Source: Archangium gephyra
Lineage (GTDB): Bacteria; Myxococcota; Myxococcia; Myxococcales; Myxococcaceae
NCBI RefSeq assembly: GCF_001027285.1
Contig: NZ_CP011509.1
Span: forward strand, 3,356,501 to 3,420,500
Reading direction: 5' to 3'
DNA length: 64,000 bases
Shown here: positions 35,176 to 44,368 of the stretch, piece by piece
Layout: every line of letters begins with the position of its first letter
Numbering within the stretch: the stretch's first letter is position 1
The notes under the pieces: model-generated
Told to the model about the DNA's origin: nothing
What the model saw: the letters and a program-made list of their open reading frames with translations, nothing else
Databases searched by the model: none
Translations under genes and position numbers: made by a program

Positions 35176-36750
35176 ATGATGAGAACTTCGCCGTGGCTGC
35201 TCGTGCTCGCCGTGTCGCTGTGGGGCTGTGACAAGGGCCCCATGGAGAACCCCCCTCCGTCGATCGTCGTCGGGGAGGAGGTGGTCACCGATGATGGTCC
35301 CGTGAGGGGGCGCTTCGCGTCCGATCTGGTCCTCTTCCAGGGCATTCCGTACGCCGCACCCCCCACGGGAAACCTGCGCTGGGCACCGCCCGTGCGCCCC
35401 GAGCCCTGGACCACGCCGAGACAGGCCACCGCGTTCGGCCCCGTGTGTCCCCAGACCAAGAGCACCCCCGCGCAGTCGGAGGACTGCCTGACCCTCAACC
35501 TCTGGGCCCATCCCAAAGGCCCGGCGCGCGCCGTCCTGGTGTGGATCCACGGCGGCGGCTTCGTCGAGGGGGACGCGGGGGAGCAGTGGTACGACGGCGC
35601 GGAATTGGCGCGCCGCCAGGACATCGTCGTGGTGTCGGTGAACTACCGGCTGGGACTGCTCGGATTCCTCGCGCTTCCCCAGCTCACCGCGCCGGATGGG
35701 GGCACGGGCAACTGGGGGCTGCGCGATCAGATCGCCGCCCTGGATTGGGTGCGCCGCAACATCGCCGCGTTCGGCGGAGACCCTTCGCGGGTGATGATCA
35801 CCGGGGAGTCCGCGGGGGGCGCCTCGGTGGTGGCGCTGCTGGCGTCGCCCCCCGCCCAGGGGCTGTTCCAGCGGGCGGCGATCCAGTCGGGCCTCTACCG
35901 CTCGGTGCTGGCGAAGGACGAGCCCGTGGGCGCGTTCCCGTCCGCCTCGCTCGTGGGGCTCCAGAGCGCCATCCGCCTGGGTTGCAGCTCCGGGGACATC
36001 GCGGCCTGCCTGCGCGGCAAGACGCCCGCCCAGGTGCTCGAGGCGCAGTCGCAGCTGAGCCCGGTCTACGAGCTGGGAATCGCCCTGACGCCCACGCTGC
36101 CCGTGGTGGACGGCGTCATCCTGACGGAGCGGCCGCTCGCGCGGTTGCGCTCGGGCTCCGGGGACGTGCCGGTGTTGATGGGGGCCAATGACGACGAGCT
36201 GAGCTTCGTGATGGCCAGCTCCGGCGTGGTGGGCAACGCAGGCGACTTCGGCCGCTACGTCGACCTCATGGGCGCGGGGGCGAAGAAGGAGGAGCTCACG
36301 GCGCTCTATCAGCCGTCCGTCGTGGGCGAGGTGGTGGCCGCGACCGCGCTGGGGACGGATGTGTCCTTCACCTGCCCCGCGCGGAAGCTGGCCGAGGTGA
36401 GCGCCGCCGCGGGCTCGTCCAACGCCTGGCTCTACCGCTTTGGCCACGCGTTGCCGAATGGACCCCTGGCGGCGCTGGGCGTCGTCCATGGCACGGACCT
36501 GCTCTACCTCTTCGGGCGGTTCGATCAGGTGGCCACCACGCCGACGCAGGCGGACCTCGAGCTGTCCGCGCGGGTCCAGGACGCCTGGGGCTCGCTGGCG
36601 CGCACCGGGGTGCCGACCACCACTCCGGAGTGGCCGGCCTTCAGCCCGGCGGGCGGGTTCCTCACCTGGAACACCCCCATCTCGACGGAGACGACGTGGC
36701 GCTCCGGACGCTGCGCCACGCTGGAGGCGCTGGGGCTGCTTCCCGAGTGA
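35176..36750 (+). CDS. Carboxylesterase type B (lipoprotein)
   Basis: 524 residues from ATG 35176. Residues 1-18 form a lipoprotein signal (WLLVLAVSLWGC). The type B carboxylesterase fold is complete: FQGIPYAAPPTGNLRWAPP, SEDCLTLNLW, the oxyanion loop WIHGGGFVEG, and the nucleophile elbow ITGESAGGASV. The acid is probably in GANDDEL and the catalytic His in VHGTDLLYLF. It hydrolyses carboxylic esters outside the cytoplasm. The bases upstream contain mobile-element scars. Confidence 0.95.
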   Translation: MMRTSPWLLVLAVSLWGCDKGPMENPPPSIVVGEEVVTDDGPVRGRFASDLVLFQGIPYAAPPTGNLRWAPPVRPEPWTTPRQATAFGPVCPQTKSTPAQSEDCLTLNLWAHPKGPARAVLVWIHGGGFVEGDAGEQWYDGAELARRQDIVVVSVNYRLGLLGFLALPQLTAPDGGTGNWGLRDQIAALDWVRRNIAAFGGDPSRVMITGESAGGASVVALLASPPAQGLFQRAAIQSGLYRSVLAKDEPVGAFPSASLVGLQSAIRLGCSSGDIAACLRGKTPAQVLEAQSQLSPVYELGIALTPTLPVVDGVILTERPLARLRSGSGDVPVLMGANDDELSFVMASSGVVGNAGDFGRYVDLMGAGAKKEELTALYQPSVVGEVVAATALGTDVSFTCPARKLAEVSAAAGSSNAWLYRFGHALPNGPLAALGVVHGTDLLYLFGRFDQVATTPTQADLELSARVQDAWGSLARTGVPTTTPEWPAFSPAGGFLTWNTPISTETTWRSGRCATLEALGLLPE

Positions 36751-37064
36751 CCCGCGGTGACGGTCCGCGGTGACGGGCTGGGGCGTGGCGCCACGTCACG
36801 GGTCTGTAGCTGAAGGACCAGTTGCCGGTGCGGCTGTTGTTGCCCTGGAGGTCCTGCTCGCCACGCATGGGGAGAATAGAAGGCCTGTGGAGGGTGAGGG
36901 CAGGAGCGCAGGGGCGGAGGGGGGCCGCTGAAGGGGGCGGCCCGAGCAGTGCGCCAGGTGGAGGGAGAAGCCGCGCAGCCCCTTGGGGAACACGCCTGCC
37001 CAGGCCGCCTTCCCATGAGGAGCGCGGCAGTGGCCTGGCTCTCTTGGCTGGGGCGGCTCGGGCC
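36751..37064. other. Gene-free stretch after carboxylesterase
   Basis: 314 bp without a supported gene. The minus strand has a short open stretch (EQDLQGNNSRTGNWSFSY) that looks like the end of a beta-rich secreted protein but has no start and no continuation. A 12-bp direct repeat (CCGCGGTGACGG) lies just behind the esterase stop. Confidence 0.4.
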
Positions 37065-37346
37065 TCAACACCACGCGGTCGGGGGGAGCCCTCGCGCCGG
37101 GGCCAGGCTCGCACCTGCCGTGGCCAGGCCCAGGTGCTGCACAATCGCTCGCACTCCACCCCCTGCCTTCACGTACGTCAGCACCCGCCGCCTGCCTCCA
37201 CACCTCACGCAGACGAACACGTCGAAGTCGAACGTCCTGCTGAGCAACTCTGCCTGGTCCACTGGCGGCGTCCTCTCCTTCCTCCGCTCCTTGCTGGCCG
37301 CTACCTCAAGCCTCGCGCTTGCCTCCTCCGCACCTGCTTGAGGGAA
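37065..37346 (-). pseudogene. IS91-family transposase, C-terminal fragment
   Basis: Only the transposase end remains. The zinc-ribbon part FDFDVFVCVRCGGRRRVLTY followed by VRAIVQHLGL and LAPARGLPP is the typical C-terminus of IS91/IS1294-like rolling-circle transposases. The N-terminal two thirds (HUH and Tyr motifs) are absent. Similarity begins at a FPQAG motif, the place where the truncated IS91 copy at 44369-45643 leaves the family. So two halves of this transposase type survive 7 kb apart. Confidence 0.78.
37304..37344 (-). repeat. 41-bp element in the IS91 remnant, copy 2
   Basis: Matches 35024-35064 except for one base. It lies at the beginning of the surviving transposase sequence. 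Confidence 0.6.
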
Positions 37347-37440
37347 CAGTACCTCTGGCCGATTCGCCGACAAGCTCCTAGCTCAATCACGCTGAGCTGC
37401 TGCTACCCGCCTTTTGCGAGCGCTACCTACAAGAGGGGAC

Positions 37441-37575
37441 TGGGCCAGCCGTGACGAGCTCATCGAGCACCTCGACGCCGGCTGGCACGAGTACAACCGC
37501 TTCTACGCCCACCCCTTCACCTAGTCCTGGACTCGCGCCAAGATGCACTCGTGGGTGGACCGGCACCTGTCCTGA
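37441..37575 (+). pseudogene. IS630-type transposase, C-terminal fragment with amber stop
   Basis: The frame reads DELIEHLDAGWHEYNRFYAHPF, then T, a TAG stop, SWTRAKMHSWVDRHLS and TGA. This strongly resembles the C-terminus of IS630-like transposases (HLxxxWxEYNxxxAHPFTWSWT). The TAG stands where Trp (TGG) is expected, so a single G-to-A change destroyed the frame; the N-terminal part is missing. It is a dead fragment beside the IS91 fragment. Confidence 0.65.
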
Positions 37576-37604
37576 CTATGTTGAAAAACGTGTCGGACTC
37601 TCCG

Positions 37605-39980
37605 CTAGAACCCTTGCACCCGGACGGGGGTGGTGCGTTGGGTGGTGGTGCCGTCGCCCAGCTGGCCGTGGTCATTGAGGCCACAGGCCCAGAGGGTGCC
37701 GTCCCGTTTCAGCGCCAGGGAGTGGTAGGTGCCCGCCGCGAGGGCGATGACGTTGTAGAGGCCCGGAACCTGGACGGGAGAGGTGCGGCGGGTAGTGGTG
37801 CCGTCACCCAGTTGACCATCGTTGTTGTCGCCCCAGGCCCAGAGCGTCCCATCCTGCTTCAGCGCCAGGGTGTGCAAGACGCCCGCGGCAAGGGCGATGA
37901 CATTGGAGATGCCTGCCACCTGGACCGGGGAGGAGCGATGGGTGGTGGTGCCGTCGCCCAGCTGGCCATTGGCGTTGTTGCCCCAGGCCCAGACGGTGCC
38001 ATCCTGTTTCAACGCCAGGGAGTGGGTGCCCGCCGCGAGGGCGATGACATTGGAGAGGCCTGGCACTTGAACAGGGGAGGCGCGATAGGTGGTGGTACCG
38101 TCACCCACTTGGCCCTGGTTATTGTAGCCCCAGGCCCAGACGGTACCGTCCTGCTTTAGCGCCAGGGAGTGGGTGCCGCCTGCGGCGAGGGCGATGATGT
38201 TGGAGAGTCCGGGCACCTGGATGGGAGAGGTGCGTGGGGACAATGTGCCATCACCTAGCTGGCCTTGGCTATTGCTACCCCAGGCCCAGACGGAGCCATC
38301 CTGCTTCAGCGCCAGGGTGTGGCCATTGCCCGCAGCGAGGTCGATAATGTTTGACAGACCGGGCACCTGGGCGGGGGAGGGGCGTAGGGTGGTGGTGCCG
38401 TCACCCAGCTGGCCGCCGCTATTGTTGCCCCAGACCCAGGCGGTGCCGTCCTGCTTCAGCGCCAGGGTGTGCGCGTTGCCCGCGGCGAGGTCGATGATGT
38501 TGGAGAGGCCGGGCACCTGGACGGGGGTGGTGCGTTGGATGGTGGTGCCGTCGCCCAGCTGGCCGACGGCATTGTAGCCCCATGCCCAGAGCATTCCGTC
38601 CTGCTTCAGCATCACGGAGTAGCTATAGCCTGCGGCGAGGGTTTGTGCCGGAGCGGTGCTGCACGCGGGCAGGCCTGTGACGGTGAAGGACTGGGAGGAG
38701 GAGGCGCCCAGTGCGTTGGAAACGGTGACAGTGACAGTGGGAGTCGAGGACGAGGAGATACAGGAGGGGGCCGTCCACACCACCTCGCTGGTGCCAGCGG
38801 TGGTGGTGGGCGTGCCGGGGGTGCCCGTGGTGGAGGCCCAGGAGAAGCTCAGGGCGCTGCCCTGGGGGTCTACCGCCTTCACGCGGAACGTCACGGTGCC
38901 GTTGGCGGAAGCGGAGGCCGCGGACTGGAACGTCTCGGTGATGTCGGGAGGAAAGACGGCTGTCTTCCTGGGGCCCACGCAGAGGGAGAGGGTGCCCGTC
39001 GTCTGGCCGCCAATGGGCTGGCCATTGCGGAAGTCGGTGACGGTGACGGTGAGGTTGCAGTTGTTGCAGGTGCTGCTGCCGGGCAGTGCGGTGGCGGTGA
39101 AGCTCGCAGTGGTGGAGGTGGCGTTGGTCCAGGTGCCGGGGCAGGAGGCCGACCAGATGTAGGCCAGGGTGTCGCCGTCGTTGTCGCTGGCGGTGGTGGA
39201 GACGGTGGTGGACTCATTGACCTCCAGGGCGGTGGAAGTGGCGGAGACGTTGCCCACCTGAGGCCAGGTATTGAGAGAGGCGTTGACGGCGGCGTCACCC
39301 TTGCCCGAGGTGACGTTGACGTTGAAGGTGACCTTGCCCTGCAGGCCCTTGGAGTCCGTCACCGTGAGCGTCAGGGGAACGGTGGCGGCGGAAACAGGCG
39401 CTGTCCAGGTGGTGGAGAGGCTGGAGGATTGGGCGAAGCTACCCGAGGGAGCGCTCCAGGCGTAGGTGAGGGTGTCGCCTGGATTGGCATCGGAGGCAGA
39501 GGCATTGAGCGTCACCGTACCGCCGGGCTCGACGGTACCAGGCGCGGCGGACAGGGCGGTGATGACAGGCGCGGCATTGGAGAAGGGAGCTGCGGGGCTG
39601 ACCTCCTGCAAGGTGAGGGAAACGGCTGTCGTCTGTTTGGCGAGGATGGCGACGCCGGTGGCCGAGCCGGCGTAAAGCTTCGTACCGCTGCTGTTGAAGG
39701 CCTCGCCGGAGAAGGTGCGGCCGGTGCCGGCGGGCAACTTGCCGATGAGGCCGCTCCACTGGTTGTTTGTCTTGACGAGCTCGGCGGTGCGCGTGGGCAT
39801 GTCGGCGGCGGAGACGGTAACGCGCACCAGGGTGACGTCAGCGGAGGTGATGGCTTGCGCCATGGTGCCAAACAACTGGGCCGAGCCCGTGGTGTCTTCC
39901 TCCTGTGGGGAGGGAGCGCCACATCCGGCCACGAGGGTGGCCGTCAGGTACAGCCACACCAGCTTTGTCATTCGCGTCAT
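37605..39980 (-). CDS. RCC1-repeat lipoprotein with Ig-like domains
   Basis: 791 residues from ATG 39980 (AAAGG ribosome site). The lipoprotein signal is MTRMTKLVWLYLTATLVAGC (C20). Two or three Ig/PKD-like domains follow (PVITALSAAPGTVEPGGTVT ... LTYAWSAPSG; AYIWSASCPG; SFSWASTTGT). The last ~345 residues are seven RCC1-type repeats of ~50 residues with the pattern LAAGxxHTLALKQDGTVWAWGxNxxGQLGDGTT. They would close a seven-bladed propeller, complete at the C-terminus. It is probably an outer-surface binding protein; no enzyme motif. The repeats are near-identical in DNA, which favours slippage or recombination. Confidence 0.9.
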   Translation of the reverse strand: MTRMTKLVWLYLTATLVAGCGAPSPQEEDTTGSAQLFGTMAQAITSADVTLVRVTVSAADMPTRTAELVKTNNQWSGLIGKLPAGTGRTFSGEAFNSSGTKLYAGSATGVAILAKQTTAVSLTLQEVSPAAPFSNAAPVITALSAAPGTVEPGGTVTLNASASDANPGDTLTYAWSAPSGSFAQSSSLSTTWTAPVSAATVPLTLTVTDSKGLQGKVTFNVNVTSGKGDAAVNASLNTWPQVGNVSATSTALEVNESTTVSTTASDNDGDTLAYIWSASCPGTWTNATSTTASFTATALPGSSTCNNCNLTVTVTDFRNGQPIGGQTTGTLSLCVGPRKTAVFPPDITETFQSAASASANGTVTFRVKAVDPQGSALSFSWASTTGTPGTPTTTAGTSEVVWTAPSCISSSSTPTVTVTVSNALGASSSQSFTVTGLPACSTAPAQTLAAGYSYSVMLKQDGMLWAWGYNAVGQLGDGTTIQRTTPVQVPGLSNIIDLAAGNAHTLALKQDGTAWVWGNNSGGQLGDGTTTLRPSPAQVPGLSNIIDLAAGNGHTLALKQDGSVWAWGSNSQGQLGDGTLSPRTSPIQVPGLSNIIALAAGGTHSLALKQDGTVWAWGYNNQGQVGDGTTTYRASPVQVPGLSNVIALAAGTHSLALKQDGTVWAWGNNANGQLGDGTTTHRSSPVQVAGISNVIALAAGVLHTLALKQDGTLWAWGDNNDGQLGDGTTTRRTSPVQVPGLYNVIALAAGTYHSLALKRDGTLWACGLNDHGQLGDGTTTQRTTPVRVQGF
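37608..38640 (-). repeat. Tandem ~150-bp coding repeats (RCC1 array)
   Basis: Seven direct repeats of about 150 bp encode the propeller blades. Long blocks such as CAGGCCCAGAC and CTGCTTCAGCGCCAGG recur with few differences, suggesting recent duplication or homogenisation. Confidence 0.85.
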
Positions 39981-40083
39981 GGGGAACCTTTCCGAGAAAC
40001 TCAGGGCCGGGCTCGTGCCGGGTTCACTTCCATAAGGCTGATCCCGTATCCCGTGAAATTTAGGAGCCAGCGAATGAGAAAAT

Positions 40084-40860
40084 GATGCGGAAAGTCCGCA
40101 TGACGCAGGAAAGCGCTCCCACCTGCTGGTGTGGGCCCGGGGGGCAGCGCTCGCCGGTTTCATGCAGTACCTGCGTGCCAACCTCTCCAGGAAGGTGGGG
40201 CGACTGGTGGACTGGAGTGGCGGCTTCTGGGAGCGGCGCTATTCAGCCGAGCCGGTACTGGATGACGAGGCGCTGGTAGGCCGGTTGCGCTACGTGCTCG
40301 CTCATGGGGTGAAGGAGGGCCTGGTGGAGAGGAGCGCCGAGTGGCCGGGGCTCACGTGCCTGCCGCAGTTGCTGGGGCCGGCGAGGCGGCTCTTCCAGTG
40401 GTTCAGCTGGACCAGGCGCTGGAGCAAGAGGGGGAGCGAGAACATGGCGGCGGGGGAGGGGCGCTTCGCCGAGGAAATTGCCGAGCCCGTGGAACTGGTG
40501 GTGGAGCCCCTACCGTGTTGGAAGGGACTTGGGGAGGAGGAGCGGCGGCGTGCGGTGCGCGGCTTGGTGGAGGCGGTGGAGTCCGAGGCTCGCGCACGGG
40601 ACATGCCTGTCATGGGGGCTTGAGCCGTGAGGGCCCAGCACCCGCATACCCGGCCCGAGCATCTCAAGCGCAGCCCGCGGCCCTTGGGTCATGCATCCAC
40701 GCGCCAGGCGCTGAGGCAGTTGCGCGAGCAGTACCGGGTCTTTGTCGCGGCGTTCCGCGAAGCGGCAACTCGGTGGAGGCGCGGGGACTTTTCGGCCCCC
40801 TTTCCACTCTACTCCTTCCCACCGCGTGTCGTTCCCAGTCCCCTCACACGAACTCTTTGA
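40084..40860 (+). pseudogene. Y1/REP-associated-type transposase, N-terminally truncated, in-frame stop
   Basis: One frame shows SHLLVWARGAALAGFMQYLR, then KVGRLVDWSGGFWERRYSAE, RYVLAHGVKEGLVERSAEWP and CLPQLL, the pattern of Y1/RAYT-like transposases common in myxobacteria. A TGA at 40621-40623 interrupts it. The same frame goes on past the stop with HLKRSPRPLGHASTRQALRQ and a closing PLYSFPP, as expected for this family, so the stop is a mutation. The beginning with the HUH motif is missing. It borders the lipoprotein/phospholipase block at 40892-44193. Confidence 0.72.
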
Positions 40861-40891
40861 CACCCTCTCCGACACCCTCTCCGCGGGTGCC

Positions 40892-41338
40892 TCAACGGTC
40901 GAGGACGAGATCCCCTTCATATGAAGGATCGTCATCCACCGCAGGGAAGCTCAGCTTCCCGGCGAAATGGTTCTGGTCGAACGTGCCAGACACACTCAGC
41001 CCGTGGGAGTCCAGTTCCCAGGCGGCGTTGCCGCCAGCCGTTCGCCTCCCCGTCACATTCCCCAACTCGATATAGTTCTTGCTGACAGGGTCCTCCAATA
41101 GGACCCGACCCTTGAGCACCCCCTGCGCTTCTTCAAGAACGAAACGGACGCCGGCCGGATTGGTGCCAGGAGAGCCGAAGGTTCCCGTCCACATTCCGGA
41201 GACATCCGCAGGCGGAGAGGGCGCGGAGGGCTGTTCAGCAGGGAGTTGCTCCGCTGGCTGCTGGAACATGCACGCGCCCATTACCACCCCACTGACGAGT
41301 GCCACGGCGAGAAGACGTCTGGATTGTCTGGCCATCAT
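40892..41338 (-). CDS. Small lipoprotein, beta-rich
   Basis: 148 residues from ATG 41338 (GTG 41341 and ATG 41335 are alternatives; GAGGG lies upstream). The lipoprotein signal ends VVMGAC (C23). A Pro/Gln/Ala linker follows, then a ~100-residue beta-rich domain: SGMWTGTFGSPG, VRFVLEEAQGVLKGRVLL and VSGTFDQNHFAGKLSF. This resembles small lipocalin-like or avidin-like barrels of envelope proteins. No function assigned. It shares orientation with the phospholipase gene 12 bp upstream, so they are likely one transcript. Confidence 0.75.
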   Translation of the reverse strand: MMARQSRRLLAVALVSGVVMGACMFQQPAEQLPAEQPSAPSPPADVSGMWTGTFGSPGTNPAGVRFVLEEAQGVLKGRVLLEDPVSKNYIELGNVTGRRTAGGNAAWELDSHGLSVSGTFDQNHFAGKLSFPAVDDDPSYEGDLVLDR

Positions 41339-41350
41339 CACACAGCCCTC

Positions 41351-41989
41351 TCATTGATTGCATTGTCCAGGCTGCGCGACCGCGCAGATGTCGGAGTAAC
41401 AACTCAACGAGGCGTCGCACGCGCCTGTACACGCCGCGATATCGTCGAAGCACGTCTTCTGACACGGGCAGTAGAAGCGCTCCTCGAGGCAGCACTCGCA
41501 GGCCTCCTTCTGCCCGTCCTCGTAAGCATTCTTTCCCCCCAACACGACCGCCAATTTGTATTCCTCGGCCATCAGGAGGCAAAAGCGCCGTTGTGGGGTC
41601 TCTATAAGGAGAGGAAAGGCTCGCTTGCAGGTGGCGCGCAGGTCTTTGCGGAATTGCTCGTCGCATGTTGCCTTGGATGCGTTGCAGGTGTTGTAGCAGG
41701 TGTCATGGCTGTTACACGCCGCCAGGAAATGCGCTTTGCCGTATTCATCCGCGATGCTGACTCCCCCCTCGGCACCGCATCCGTTGTGGTGGATGCTAGG
41801 ATCCCAACCCGGGTGTGGCGTTGGGTGGGCGCACTTCGCCAAGTCGACAATCGGGTTCTCGCAGCTCTTGCCCCACGCCAGGGGAGGGTGCAATCCCAGA
41901 CCGAAGCCGACGAACATCATGAGCAAGCCCTCCATCCATGACGAGGGCGCTTTGCCGCCACTGCGAAAGCGTTTCCGGACCGTTCGCAT
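41351..41989 (-). CDS. Secreted phospholipase A2-like protein
   Basis: About 212 residues from ATG 41989; ATG 41935 is an alternative start. A hydrophobic segment (GLLMMFVGFGLGLHPPLAWG) looks like an export signal. The mature part is Cys-rich. It has a calcium-loop-like HHNGCGAEGG (residues 67-76), then AACNSHDTCYNTC with H95-D96, the hallmark of secreted phospholipase A2 (CCxxHDxCY, first Cys changed to A). Many further Cys (CECC, CPCQKTC, CTGAC) suggest disulfides. It would hydrolyse the sn-2 ester of phospholipids. PLA2 genes are uncommon in bacteria. Neighbours are lipoproteins in the same orientation. Confidence 0.8.
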   Translation of the reverse strand: MRTVRKRFRSGGKAPSSWMEGLLMMFVGFGLGLHPPLAWGKSCENPIVDLAKCAHPTPHPGWDPSIHHNGCGAEGGVSIADEYGKAHFLAACNSHDTCYNTCNASKATCDEQFRKDLRATCKRAFPLLIETPQRRFCLLMAEEYKLAVVLGGKNAYEDGQKEACECCLEERFYCPCQKTCFDDIAACTGACDASLSCYSDICAVAQPGQCNQ

Positions 41990-42228
41990 GACCGGGAGGT
42001 AACACCTGCGGTACCGGGAAGTAAGCCTCGGAGTCAAAACGTGTTTTACACTCGACTTCACCTCCAGTCCGTATCAGCGCCTGGAACATGGAGACGAGCG
42101 TCATCTGCAGCAGGAAGCTCAAAGGGGTTGTCCGATATCTCGACGCCTCAATGGGGGCGAGCGAGACACCTCTTGGCTCAGCGTGACGACGGGGAGAAGT
42201 CGGCCTGGGCCACCCTTGGGCCGGCCAG

Positions 42229-44193
42229 TCACCCTGACTGTCCAGGTAGATGTGCGCCTTCCAAGCTCGCCCTCGACGTGGACAGCCCCAGGTGCTTTCC
42301 CGGCGCCACGGATGGAAGTGTTACGAGCCGCTTCCCAAAAAAGCGCAGGGCATCAATGGAATCGGTCAGGCTTTCAAATATATCGCCTGTCATCTCCTGG
42401 GGAGTCGCCTCGATTCGCTCCTTGAGCAGAAAGGCGACCTCTTCCCCAGTCATTCCCGCCTGTTTCGCCGCCGCCAACTCCTCCGGGGTAAATCCGTTGT
42501 CACGGAGCCGCGCTTGGTATTTTCTCGCTGTTTCGGCGGTCACCGGACGGGCTGTGACTCCTTCCGCGCGAAGTGTCTTCACCAGCGCTTCCAGACGGTC
42601 CGCGAGCACAAGCATGGACTTACCGGATTCGGCCTTGTAGTAGATGATTGCCCGCGCCTGCTCGTCCGACCAGACCTTGTCCTTGTCCTGGAGCGCACCG
42701 CCCTGGCGATCCAGGGAGATCGTCGCCGCCCGCAGCTTGGCGTTCATGTCCGTTGAGGCTTCCATGAGTGCGTTCAAGGAAGCAGCAAGGGCGGGACTGA
42801 GCCCCGCCCGCGCCTTCAGCGGTGTAAACGGAAGCCTCTCAACCGACGCGATGATCTTATAGTCCGCACGAGGCGGATCGCCTCTCAGGTCCTCCACCAG
42901 CTTGAAACCGATTGCCAGTTGGAAGTCCAGGAGCCAATCAAAGACAGCCGAGGGTATCGCCAGGACTTGCCCCCAACCGTGTTCGAACAAGCCGGTGATA
43001 TCTCTATATTTCTTCAAGGCCTCGACTGCTTTTTTTGTTTTCTTTTCCTCCGAGCCTTGGCCCGCCCCGGGTTTTCCGGAAGACTGTCCGAGGCGCTGCC
43101 CTCCCCCGGCGGGGACCGCGACATTCCCCGAAGGCTCGTACTCCTTGAGCCCACCCGAAGTACCGGGTCCCGAAGACCCGGGTGATGTCCCGCCTGCCTG
43201 AGTCATCCCAGCGGAAGCGGCAACAGGTCGGCTGCTCGCGAGCATCACCGTTCCGCCGGTGTTCGTATGGGGCTGGGGGGATTCCATGACCACACGAAGA
43301 ATGTTCCCCGCCTCGTCTCTTTCCAGTTGGAATGGCTGATCGGGCAGGTAGACCTGAATCTTGGTCTCCGTATAGGAGGAGGCGAAATAGCGAACAAAGT
43401 AGCCGTCCGGGTGGTAGGACCAACGACCCCGCTGCACCACACGTCCTCCGGCTTCCGTCGGCGCGACCCCGGCCAGCACGGCGATGCGCTCCAGTTCCTC
43501 AAAGGGGGCTTCCACGGTCTGGGTCAACTTCTCCCGAAGCTGGTTCTCCGCTTCGAACACCCTACGGACCGAGGCCGGCAGTGTTGCCAAGGCATGCTGA
43601 CGAACAATGGGCGTGAGTACCTCCACCACGCTCCGATCCAACGCCAGGAGTTCCTTCGGCGTCAACAGTTTCGCTGCCGTCAGCTGATAGCCGCGCGGCA
43701 TCTGGGTGATGGGGGTTCGTGCGAGGATGGCCCAGAGCAACACCTGCACATCGCGCTGCGGTATCTCGGGGTGGAGGGCGGAGTTTTGCAGGATGTGCTG
43801 AACGATGTCTGCCTTCGGTCCCTTCAGCGGTGCATAGGAGTGGCCGGCGCCACTGGAGGGAGCATGGGTGCCGGCCTGAAGACAGTAACTGCGAACATCC
43901 ATCTCCCAGACGCCAGGTAGAAGGAGAAAGCCACCCTCGAGGCCGCGCGGAAGCTCGCGCATCGGGGCGATCGTCTCGGGCTCAAAGCCGTCCAGCGAAG
44001 GCACCTCGGTGACGGCATCGGAGAGGCTCGTGGTGACCGGTGGGCTCTCCTTGAGAAAATCCTCCGCGGACGTCAGGCCCATGCCGGGAAGCTCGAGACC
44101 CGGCAGATTATTGATGCCGGGGAGCAGCGCACAACTGGTGGATGCAAGGAGGAGGAACAGGGTCGCGACAGTCCGCCGGGCAAAACGATTCAT
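42229..44193 (-). CDS. Large lipoprotein of unknown function
   Basis: 654 residues from ATG 44193. The signal is MNRFARRTVATLFLLLASTS with C21 in a lipobox-like STSC. The N-terminal ~330 residues include DVRSYCLQAGTHAPSSG and RDVQVLLWAILARTPITQMP, a globular part not matched to a family I recognise. It is followed by a Gly/Ser/Pro linker (about 335-390) and a helical C-terminal part with KKTKKAVEALKKYRDITGLF. GC content appears lower than in neighbouring genes. It lies between two dead transposases together with the PLA2-like and small lipoprotein genes. Membership of a secretion or toxin machinery is possible but not shown. Confidence 0.72.
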   Translation of the reverse strand: MNRFARRTVATLFLLLASTSCALLPGINNLPGLELPGMGLTSAEDFLKESPPVTTSLSDAVTEVPSLDGFEPETIAPMRELPRGLEGGFLLLPGVWEMDVRSYCLQAGTHAPSSGAGHSYAPLKGPKADIVQHILQNSALHPEIPQRDVQVLLWAILARTPITQMPRGYQLTAAKLLTPKELLALDRSVVEVLTPIVRQHALATLPASVRRVFEAENQLREKLTQTVEAPFEELERIAVLAGVAPTEAGGRVVQRGRWSYHPDGYFVRYFASSYTETKIQVYLPDQPFQLERDEAGNILRVVMESPQPHTNTGGTVMLASSRPVAASAGMTQAGGTSPGSSGPGTSGGLKEYEPSGNVAVPAGGGQRLGQSSGKPGAGQGSEEKKTKKAVEALKKYRDITGLFEHGWGQVLAIPSAVFDWLLDFQLAIGFKLVEDLRGDPPRADYKIIASVERLPFTPLKARAGLSPALAASLNALMEASTDMNAKLRAATISLDRQGGALQDKDKVWSDEQARAIIYYKAESGKSMLVLADRLEALVKTLRAEGVTARPVTAETARKYQARLRDNGFTPEELAAAKQAGMTGEEVAFLLKERIEATPQEMTGDIFESLTDSIDALRFFGKRLVTLPSVAPGKHLGLSTSRASLEGAHLPGQSG

Positions 44194-44368
44194 GTGAACC
44201 TTATCTACCGCTTCCTGGTCGAACGACCACCTTCCGGGCTCTTTCTTCCACACCGCGTCGTTGATGATCAGACAAAGACAGGGGAAGCCGGGACCCGGAA
44301 AAGCAAGCAGCCCCCTCGGGCGGCCTCAACCCACCGTCACCAAGACCGGCGCTTTCTCCTATGCTCCG

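Noticed and set aside
37608-38640. Regular repeats that could look like a CRISPR array
   Set aside because: They are ~150-bp repeats in one open frame that encode RCC1 propeller blades; there are no spacers.
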